A stretch of 64,000 nt of DNA from Karstenula rhodostoma CBS 690.94. Taxonomy: Eukaryota > Ascomycota > Dothideomycetes > Pleosporales > Didymosphaeriaceae. Position 1 is the stretch's first letter, and each line of letters starts with the position of its first letter. The stretch spans positions 79,709-143,708 of the forward strand of contig MU001510.1 of the NCBI GenBank assembly GCA_010093485.1, written 5' to 3'. A program made the position numbers and the translations under genes. Below are positions 54,610-62,030 of this stretch, piece after piece. The notes below the pieces were generated by a model. It saw only the letters and a program-made list of their open reading frames with translations, searched no databases and was not told the origin of the DNA.

Positions 54610-54697
54610 CCTTATATTTACCTCTATTATATCTTATTCCTTAAATAATTCTTAAGATATAAATCTAGATTAGATATATAGAAAACCCCTTATAATA
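53773..54697 (+). repeat. gypsy-D 3' LTR (interrupted by R2)
   Basis: Starts TATTATAATTATAG and ends CCCCTTATAATA. The first half resembles the gypsy-B LTR and the second half has the AAAATATTATTTAGAAATAG segment of the gypsy-A/C LTR, so it may be a mosaic. An R2 copy interrupts it at 54,223-54,609. Confidence 0.82.
54223..54609 (+). mobile_element. R2 retroposon, 5'-truncated (387 bp)
   Basis: Flanked by a 10-bp duplication TCTTATATTT / CCTTATATTT (54,213-54,222 and 54,610-54,619), with a poly(A) tail of about 26 A. Only the R2 3' third is present, which fits 5' truncation during target-primed reverse transcription. Confidence 0.88.
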
Positions 54698-54784
54698 ATA
54701 TATTACTATCTAAGTAAAAAACTCTTAGTTTATATAATAGTACTATAATAAGTATTAGTATATAGATTTTAGTATATAAATAGA
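54698..54784. other. AT-rich spacer after gypsy-D
   Basis: Short degenerate sequence between the gypsy-D LTR end and a minisatellite. No feature seen. Confidence 0.5.
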
Positions 54785-54925
54785 ATTTTAGTTTTAGTTC
54801 TAGTTTCTAGATTTTAGTTTTAGTTTCTAGGTTTTAGTTCTAGTTTCTAGGTTTTAGTTCTAGTTTCTAGATTTTAGTTCTAGTTTCTAGGTTCTAGTTA
54901 TAGTTTCTAGGTTTTAGTTATAATA
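54785..54925. repeat. 20-bp minisatellite
   Basis: About 6.5 direct copies of a 20-bp unit, GTTTTAGTTCTAGTTTCTAG, with transitions between units. There are no spacers and no protein-like frame, so it is a simple minisatellite. Confidence 0.9.
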
Positions 54926-55440
54926 AAAGCTTTAGATTTAAGGTTTCTAATAGATATAATTTAGATAGTATTTACTATACTTAAATAAGACTTAGTATCT
55001 ATATTTATAATAATTATCTATAATAAACTATATATTTTTAACTTCTAAAAATATATCTATTTAAATTCTAATTAACTAAAATATTCCTTACTTTATTCCT
55101 TACTATATTTTTTAATATAGAGCTTTATTTATATTTATATTCTAAACTATAGGAATTTTATTTAGTTATAATAATTAGTTATAATAACTTTAGAATATAT
55201 TTTAGCTTAATAAAACCTACCCTAACCTTATTATCTAAAATCCTATCCTAACCTAGGGTCTATATAACCCCTATCTAACCCTTATTTAAAAAAGTAATTA
55301 AAAACCTAAATAGGGGTTAGGTTAGAGTTAGGTATACTTATATAAGACCCTAATCCTAACCTAACCCCTACCTATTTACTACTCTAAAAATATATAAAAT
55401 AAATTTTAAAAAAGATTAAAAAACTTTTTTTTATTATTAA
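54926..55440. repeat. degenerate DNA with telomere-like CCTAACC blocks and a 15-bp hairpin
   Basis: From about 55,204 to 55,375 the sequence is studded with CCCTAACC, CCTAACCTAGGG, TAGGGGTTAGGTTAG and CCTAACCTAACCCC. TAGGGGTTAGGTTAG (55,311-55,325) and its exact complement (55,356-55,370) form a hairpin with a 30-nt loop. The remainder is unassigned AT-rich DNA. Confidence 0.7.
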
Positions 55441-55496
55441 TATATTATATATATAGTTCTATAGGCCTAGATTAGAATCTAGACTATATATTATAC
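55441..55496 (-). mobile_element. R2 5'-end fragment, reverse
   Basis: TATAGTTCTATAGGCCTAG followed by ATTAGAATCTAG is the reverse complement of the palindromic R2 5' end. It abuts the poly(T) of the next reversed R2 copy. Confidence 0.7.
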
Positions 55497-56487
55497 TTTT
55501 TTTTTTTTTTTTTAATATAAAGTTACTATTATAACTATCTAGTAATAAGGAAATATCTAGAAGTACTATATAGTTCTATTAAATAGCTCTAAAGGATAGT
55601 ACTATTTATAATAAAAGAAAAAAAAGAACGCCTATAATATTAAACTTAATTTACTAAGTATTAATCTAACTATATATATTATATAATATAGTAATACTAT
55701 AATACTATATAATACTAATAGAATAGTATACTCTTTATTTACTAATACCTAATATATAATTATAGAGAAGTTATAAAATATTAAAAATATTATAAAATAT
55801 TAATAATATTATAATTTAAAAAAGAATATAAAAGAGAGGTTACCTATTAATAGTAAATAACTTATAGTATTATATATAAAGGCTAGCTTTTATAGAAAGA
55901 AATCTATACTATATCCTATTCTATTAAAATAGCTAATAATAATAAGTAACTAATTTTTAGTAATAAATATAATATAGTATATACTAGTAGTAAGTTTATT
56001 AGTAATTTAAATATATCTAACTATATATATTATAAAATCTAATATATTATCTAATAAGTTAACCTCTATTAGTATAATAATTAACTTAGTATATAAATAC
56101 TATAAGTTATAGTTATAGACTATATAATTATAGAGTTTATTAATAAGTTTCTTATATATATATATAGTATTACTAATATAATATTACTAACCTAGACTAT
56201 ATAAAAATAATATTATAGTAGTTAGCTAAAAATAAGAACTTTATATATAAGTAGTAAGAAATAATTATAATAGTTTTTAAGGGCTAAAAAGAGCTAGACT
56301 TTATAGTAAAAATAATTATAATTATAGAGTTAAAGAAGCCTATATAGTTAATAAATATAGAAATAGTAATAACTATCCTATAATAGATAAAGTAAGAAGT
56401 GGTAGATAATATTAATAGTAATAATAAGCGGGTAATAATAAGTAGGTAATATTAATATTAATAATAATAGAATAAGCTATAAGCTCT
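55497..56487 (-). mobile_element. R2 retroposon, reverse, 5'-incomplete
   Basis: Begins with poly(T) (55,497-55,513), continues with the complement of the R2 3' region and the TTA-rich minisatellite, and stops near AATAAGCTATAAGCT, where a plus-strand R2 starts. It forms a large inverted pair with 56,488-57,756. Confidence 0.85.
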
Positions 56488-57756
56488 AGTCTAGATTCTA
56501 ATCTAGATTTATAAAACTATATAGTATACTTATAATAGAAGAGAGCTTTTTATCCTTCTTTAATATTTATTTTATATATTTTTATACTTTTTTTATTATT
56601 AGTATAATACTAACTAATAGTTATTTAATACTAACTCTTCTTATCTATACTTACTAATATTCTTAACTTTTATTTATAGCTTATAGCTTATAGTTTACCC
56701 TATTACTATTACTATTACTATTACTATTAATACTACCTACCTATTATTACTATTAATATTACTTACCTATTATTACTATTAATATTATCTACTTATTATT
56801 ACTATTAATATTATCTACTACTTCTTTATATATTCTATAAAACTACTACTACCTACTCTATATTTATTAACTATATAAGTTACTTTAACTTAATTATAAT
56901 TACTTTTACTATAAAGTCTAGTTCCTTTTAACTTTTAAGAACTATTATAATTAGCTTTTACTACTTACTAGTAAAATTCTTATTCCTAGTTAATTACTAT
57001 AGAGATAATTCTAGTAAGTCCTAGATTAGTAATATTATATATATATATATATATAAGAAACTTACTAATAGACTTTATAATTATATAATTTATAGCTATA
57101 ACTTATAGTATTTATATATTAGATTAATTATTATACTAATAGAGATTAATTTACTAAATAATATATTAGATTTTATAATATATATAATTAAATATATCTA
57201 GATTACTAATAGGCTTATTATTAGTATATACTATATTATATTTATTACTAAGAATTAGTTACTTATTATTATTAGTTATTTTAATAGAGTAGAATATAGT
57301 ATAGGTCTCTTTTTATAAAAACTAGTTTTTATATATAATACTATAAGTTACTTATTACTAGTAGGTAACCTCTCTTTTATATTTTTTTTTAAATTATAAT
57401 ATCCTTAATATTTTATAACTTTTCTATAATTAGTAGGGGTAAGTTCTCTATATTATATCTAACTTATATATTACTAATAATTATATTTTAGTATATTAGA
57501 TATTAGTAAATAAGGAGTATACTACTCTACTATCGTTATATAGTATTATAGTATTATAGTATTACTATATTATATAATATATATAGATAAGTTAATACTT
57601 AGTTAATTAAGTCTAGTATTATAGGTATTATTTTTTCTTTTTTATTATAAATAATACTATCTTTTAGAACTATTTAATAGAATTATATAGTACCTCTAGA
57701 TATTTTCTTATTACTAGGTAGTTATAATAGTAACTTTATATTAAAAAAAAAAAAAA
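56488..57756 (+). mobile_element. R2 retroposon, near full-length (1,269 bp)
   Basis: It starts with the 5' palindrome (CTAGATTCTAATCTAG) and contains the minisatellite at about 56,700-56,815, a (TA)n tract at about 57,034-57,053 and the shared 3' region. It ends in 14 A (57,743-57,756). Compared with 25,742-26,950 it has an extra stretch near 57,430-57,490. I found no clear TSD. Confidence 0.85.
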
Positions 57757-58112
57757 GTATAAGTAAGTAGGAGAGTTAGTATTTAAATAACTATTAGTTA
57801 GTATTATACTAATAATTAAAAAAAGTATAAAAATATATAAAATAAGTATTAAAAAAAAATAAAAAGTTCTCTCCTATTATAAGTATACTATATAGTTCTA
57901 TAGGTCTAGATTAGGATCCAGGCCAGATATTATACTAATAATTAAAAAAAAAAAAAAAAAAAATTATAAATATATATATAAAAAAAAAAGGATTAAATTA
58001 TATAAATAAAAGTCTATAAATAAGTAAATAAATATTAAAAAAAATAAAAGATTTCTATTTTATTATAAATTTACTATATAGTTCTATAGGCCTTAATTAG
58101 AATCTAAACTAG
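57757..58112 (-). mobile_element. two head-to-tail R2 5'-end fragments, reverse
   Basis: Units at about 57,757-57,945 and 57,946-58,112 each match the complement of the first 150-190 bp of R2, including TATAGTTCTATAGG and the palindrome. The first unit keeps GGATCCAGGCCAG, almost free of RIP. Poly(A) tracts separate the units. Confidence 0.7.
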
Positions 58113-58126
58113 AGAAGTAGATTTTT

Positions 58127-58425
58127 TTTTTAATATAAAGTTACTATTATAACTATCTAGTAATAAGGAAATATTTATAAATACTATTAATATTTATTAA
58201 ATAGCTCTAAAGAATAGTACTATTTATAAAAAAAATAGATTAATATTTAAATAATTAAACTTAATATTATAGATTTTCCTTTTATAAATAATACTATTCT
58301 TTAGAGCTATTTAATAAATATTAGTAGTATTTTTAGATATTTTCTTATTACTAGGTAGTTATAATAGTAGCTTTATATAAAAAAAATTATAGTTATAATA
58401 GTAGTAGCTTTATATAAAAAGAACT
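58127..58425. repeat. R2-tail palindrome at the RIP border
   Basis: A reversed R2 3' end (poly-T from about 58,127, body to about 58,258) is followed by a plus-strand R2 3' end (58,272-58,387, poly-A 58,380-58,387). The two give an inverted repeat with arms of about 115 bp. A second short copy of the tail follows (58,388-58,420). This is the last repeat before unique DNA. Confidence 0.8.
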
Positions 58426-58454
58426 AAACTTATATAGGTATATTTAAGGAATAC

Positions 58455-59334
58455 CTAAGGTAGGCAGTAACCTCCGTCAATAAGGACGTCACTCCCAGTC
58501 ATGTACGTACTAGCATCGCTAGCGAGATAAAGGTACAGACCTTTGATTTCTTTTGTGTGCCCTTGTCGTCCAAGCGGTGTCATCCTGTACGCCTCGTTGA
58601 TGACTTTCTCTCCCGCGCCCATCTTGGTATCGAAGAATCCAGGACTGACGATGTTCACTCGAGCAAAGTCCTTCCATTCGTGGGCAAGGGACTTGCCGAA
58701 ATGGGTGATGAATGCCTTTGTACCGTTATAAACAGGTTGGTCGATAGGTACGTTGACAATGCGCGCGGACATTGAGCTGGTTATGATGAGGTTGCCGAAG
58801 CCTTGGCGCTTGAAGTGATGACCAGCGAACTTAGCGCAGTACACGACGCCGTTGACTGCAATGTATTAGTATAGTAATTGCAGAACATGTACAGACGAGC
58901 TAACCATTGATAGACATTTGCGTATCAAACTCCGGTAAAGTCTGTTCGAGGATGGGCTTTGAGATAGCCATTCCTGCGTTGGCCACAAACACATCAATCT
59001 TGCCAAAATCGCTGACAACTTGATCCATAGTCTTCTCCACCGCGTGAGCATTCTCGACAGCCACCTGATACGCCTTAGACGTGACGCCGAATTCTTTCGC
59101 AATTTCTTCTGCTCGTGTAATGGCCGCGTGGTTGGAGTTATACCACAGTGCAACGTCTCCTCCGGCTTCGGCTATGGCGGATGCGACCGCGAGACCAATG
59201 CCGTCGGCTGCCCCGTTGACGACAGTGACTTTGCCCTTCATCTGGAATTGCTCGAGCACATTGCTGGGGGTATTCGGAAAAGGCTTCGGAAACCCTGTAC
59301 GCGCGACGCCGGCTTCCTCAACTGTCATTGACAT
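58455..59334 (-). CDS. short-chain dehydrogenase/reductase, L-sorbose / L-xylulose reductase type
   Basis: Two exons, complement(58455..58855, 58905..59334), give 276 residues, close to the usual about 280 of the fungal Sou1/xylulose-reductase family (NAD(P)H-dependent, sugar ketone to polyol). A Rossmann glycine motif N-G-A-A-D-G-I-G lies at 40-47 (the family usually has Thr where Asn40 is). NAG is at 119-121, the catalytic Ser is probably Ser173 in TSSMS, and Y186-N-G-T-K190 is the catalytic YxxxK. The ending IDGGYCLP is typical of the family. The 49-bp intron (58,856-58,904) has GT/AG ends and a TACTAAT-like branch site. An in-frame extension to 59,400 would start at GTG, so the ATG at 59,334 (A at -3) is chosen. 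No signal peptide is visible, so it is probably cytosolic. The substrate is inferred from family only. The stop lies about 15 bp from the RIP-mutated block. Confidence 0.93.
58856..58904 (-). other. intron of the dehydrogenase gene (49 bp)
   Basis: On the minus strand it begins GTTAGC and ends TTGCAG, with TACTAATAC as a near-perfect branch site. Splicing joins ...MSIN to VNGVVYCAKF in frame, restoring the continuous SDR fold. Confidence 0.93.
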
Positions 59335-59479
59335 GTTAAATAAAATGGCAAGTGCACTGGTGGCGTCCGCGGGTGTATCTATGGTAAACAGAGGAACCAC
59401 GACAGCGAGTCGTAGAGTGACAGATCAAGGATACAGAAGAGCGACAAACAGAGATATTGGTGGTGAATCAACGTGCTTG

Positions 59480-59486
59480 TTTTATA
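59480..59486 (-). promoter_or_regulatory. TATA box for the dehydrogenase
   Basis: TATAAAA on the minus strand, 146 bp upstream of the ATG at 59,334. Spacing suits a fungal core promoter with a 5' leader of roughly 80-110 nt. Confidence 0.55.
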
Positions 59487-59532
59487 CATGACAGGCCTGG
59501 GGAAGCAACGGGGAGACGCGAGGGCCAGGATG

Positions 59533-59543
59533 GCGGGGCGGGG
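59533..59543 (+). promoter_or_regulatory. overlapping CreA/Mig1-type GC boxes
   Basis: GCGGGGCGGGG contains two SYGGRG matches sharing one base. CreA represses carbon-utilisation genes through paired sites (established for Aspergillus). Further matches, GTGGGG and CTGGGG, lie elsewhere in the region. The role here is inferred. Confidence 0.45.
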
Positions 59544-59553
59544 CATAGCGAAT

Positions 59554-59570
59554 CGGCCAACAGACGACCG
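59554..59570 (+). promoter_or_regulatory. CGG-N11-CCG candidate zinc-cluster binding site
   Basis: CGG at 59,554-59,556 and CCG at 59,568-59,570 are separated by exactly 11 bases, the Gal4-type spacing for a Zn2Cys6 dimer. It lies between the dehydrogenase and the Zn2Cys6 gene, so it may be an autoregulatory or target site. One match of this kind in 500 bp could still be chance. Confidence 0.4.
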
Positions 59571-59735
59571 AAGTCAATTTTGCCGCAACCAGACCCATGT
59601 ACGTGCCAAATAGTACAGCCCCACGAGCCGAAGATGGGCCCTACATGCGATGAATAACTTTCCTGTTTGGAATTCGCGCCCTTGAAATGGAGGGTTCGCA
59701 AAGTTGGGGCTTGCGTCACGAGAGGAAGTACAGAT

Positions 59736-59741
59736 CACGTG
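59736..59741. promoter_or_regulatory. CACGTG E-box
   Basis: Palindromic CACGTG, 90 bp upstream of the transcription-factor ATG. It is a bHLH-type site; its use is unknown. Confidence 0.3.
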
Positions 59742-59830
59742 CTGTGGGAAGCTGGGCACTAGAGTGTGGGGATTTTGAACTTGCCGGGCTGAGTTTCCAA
59801 AATCCCTCCCACGTCCCTCTAACATGCACT

Positions 59831-62030
59831 ATGCGTGCCGCATCGCGAAAGCGGACGGACACATGCGACTTGGCATGCGTCGCCTGTCGTACTCGGAAAA
59901 CACGCTGTAGCGTGCAGCCCGGTAATACGTCATGCTCGCACTGCATCCGACTGAACAAGACATGCGTTTTCAGTGACCCGCCGTCACGGACACCGCTTAC
60001 GCGGAAGAATTTGGATCATCTCGAGAAGCGATGCCGAAGTCTCGAAGCACAGCTGGCCACGCTGACTCGTGACGCAACCCCAACCCCGGCTGCGCCTACC
60101 CAGTCAACGCTGTCTGAAAGCATTGCATCTGAGAATTCGGACGTAGTCGCCAGCAACCATCAGGATCACGACGCGCACGGGCCGTTTGGGCAATTTGAGA
60201 CTAGCTTTGACTGGAGCGAAAGACAAACCATGCCAGATGGTGACACTCAGCACACTGCGGATGGTATGGCCTCGCTCACTCTCCGCGATAGAAAACGCGG
60301 CTATCTTGGTAAGGACAGTGCATTGCATGGAAGCTATGCGCTTACGATGTGTAGGGAACAGCTCGGGATCTTCGCTTCTGGAGAAACTAACATCTACGCT
60401 CCCCAGACACGAATGGAAAGCTTCACATCCTCACGCACATAATCCAGGCATGCATATGCAAAGACTGGCCTTATCACATGGAATGAGCAGCTCCATCGTG
60501 CGTGAAAGCCTTATCGAAGCTTACTTTCGCTGCTACAACCCATCTTATCCAATACTGCATCAACAGTCTTTCCGAAGAGTGTGCAGCAAACGATCGTCTA
60601 TATCCCCCAATTCGACCTGGCATATAACCTACTTCATGGTACTAGCCATCGGAGAATGGGTCAGTGGGTTCAACGAGGATTCTATGTCCATGTATTACGA
60701 CGCCGCACGCTCTCGGTTGAACATGGATATTATGGAGGCCGGTACAATGAACACTGTCCAAGCTCTGCTCCTCCTTAGTAATTACCTCCAAAAGACCGAC
60801 AGGCCTAATACAGCATACAATTTTCTCGGCATGGCTTACAGAGTTGCTCTTGGTCTAGGTCTCCATCGCGAAATCACGATGGAGCAAGCGCCGGAAACCT
60901 GTGCACTTCAACAAAGACGATTGATTTTCTGGACGCTCTACAGTTTTGATAGTGGTTTCAGCTTGACTACTGGTAGGCCCATAATGGTTTCAGATGATTT
61001 CATCGACACTAAGAAGCCTCTGAATATCGATGACTCGGAAAGCAAGCCCGAGTCCGCTCTTCCAGCCGAAGTGCCATATCCTACTAGATCAGCGGCCATG
61101 GCTGCTCAGTGCTGCGTTGCCGTGATTGCAAATAGGATCCATAGCACCTTCCAGTCTGTCAATGGCATACTTGATCTGGAACAGGCAACACAGGTCATGG
61201 TGCAAGCGTTGAAGGACTGGAAGAAAAATTTGCCGGCGTACTTTACGGCATCAGAAGTACCGGAATGGTTCCTCGGACCTCGCGCCATGGTGCTATGGAA
61301 ATCATCCAACATCAATCTTGTTCTTCTCGTTGCGAGCCAAAGGTGTCTTGCTGATGCACATAGCTATCGGGAGATGAGCAAGAAGATCTGCCAGTTCGCA
61401 AGCGAACTTGCTATAGAAATTTGTAATTTTTGTGAACAACACAAGGCTCTATTACACCATGGACTCACGTGGTATATTGTTTATTATCTACTTCAATGTC
61501 TGCTTGCCATAGAGGCTCAGCGAATACATGTCGAAGATAAATTACCACTGTTGGAGACGAATCGGCTGTTACCAGATGCGTTGCGCGAGACAGTCAATCG
61601 CGCACATAACTGCCTGATGGAGCTGAGCCTGACCAATAAGCCGGCTGATCGTGTTTGCCAGCTCCTGGATCATCTAAGCAACAAAAGATGCCCAACTAAT
61701 CAAAACATCGTCGCTGGTTCCAATGGCAGCCTCATCTCCAATCAGGCAACGGAGAATGCAGTCACGTTCGACTCGCTTCGGCAAGACAACATGAACGAGC
61801 TTCACGGCCACCTGCCAGACTCTTCGATGACGAACTCCAACGATTTGCCTCAATATCCTTTGGGGAGTAGTATACCTGGGGAATCATGTATGATGGCTGC
61901 GGACCCGTCACTGCACATGTTTATGGATGGCTCGAATGACTTGTGGGATATATTTGGCCATTTAGGTGGGTTTCCAAGCGCCAACGATGGCAACAACTTC
62001 TCTTACGATGTAAGAAATCACGCCCTCTAG
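59831..62030 (+). CDS. Zn(II)2Cys6 transcription factor with fungal-specific middle domain
   Basis: Exons 59831..60308 and 60355..62030 give 717 residues. The zinc cluster near the N-terminus has C16-x2-C19-x6-C26-x8-C35-x2-C38-x6-C45, preceded by basic residues. A short leucine-rich coiled coil follows at about 60-79 (NLDHLEKRCRSLEAQLATL), suiting dimer binding to CGG repeats. Splicing restores Y-L-G-N-S-S-G-S-S-L-L, a common junction in this family. The fungal-specific factor domain spans roughly 205-480, with FRCYNPSYPILHQQSF near 217 and GLGLHRE near 326. The C-terminus (about 683-705) is acidic and aromatic (MFMDGSNDLWDIFGHLGG), a plausible activation segment. An upstream in-frame ATG (59,687) would add 48 unconserved-looking residues, so the ATG at 59,831 is preferred. 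It probably acts in the nucleus and may regulate the divergent dehydrogenase (inference). Confidence 0.92.
60309..60354 (+). other. intron of the Zn-cluster gene (46 bp)
   Basis: GTAAGG donor and TGTAG acceptor, with CTTAC about 12 nt before the acceptor as a weak branch site. Removing it connects two frames that are otherwise offset and yields GYLGNSSGSSLL. It is short but in range for filamentous ascomycetes. Confidence 0.88.

Larger units (their letters stand above)
50571..54697 (+). mobile_element. gypsy-D, right part with 3' LTR
   Basis: Plus-strand gypsy interior that continues exactly from 10,217 once gypsy-A/C and one TSD copy are removed (the flanks match gypsy-A/C around 20,700-20,780 in reverse). 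It contains R1 copies at 51,363 and 52,254 and a non-RIPped insert at about 50,700-50,843. It ends with a 3' LTR at 53,773-54,697, itself interrupted by an R2 copy. Net LTR length is about 528 bp. Confidence 0.85.
59335..59830. promoter_or_regulatory. shared divergent promoter region
   Basis: This is the 496-bp intergenic region between the dehydrogenase (minus) and the Zn-cluster factor (plus). It has normal composition and no RIP. It holds a TATA box for the dehydrogenase, overlapping CreA-type GC boxes, a CGG-N11-CCG site and an E-box, listed separately. Confidence 0.75.

Noticed and set aside
54785..54925. CRISPR-like array
   Set aside because: The 20-bp units are contiguous without spacers, in a eukaryotic genome. 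It is a minisatellite.
1..58440. Mitochondrial DNA insertion as the reason for the AT-rich block
   Set aside because: The block lacks CpA/TpG specifically and consists of LTR elements with TSDs. No rRNA, tRNA or respiratory genes are seen.
1..58440. Centromere
   Set aside because: RIPped nested retrotransposons fit many ascomycete centromeres, but also any AT-rich isochore. Nothing in the sequence alone distinguishes them.
59335..59400. Dehydrogenase start at 59,400
   Set aside because: The codon there is GTG. The first in-frame ATG is at 59,334 and gives the normal family length.
58543..59491. Plus-strand frames overlapping the dehydrogenase
   Set aside because: They are shadows of the minus-strand coding exons without any domain.
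59687..59830. Transcription-factor start at 59,687
   Set aside because: It is in frame but adds 48 residues without family character, and it overlaps the likely promoter and the E-box. The ATG at 59,831 places the zinc cluster near the N-terminus as usual.
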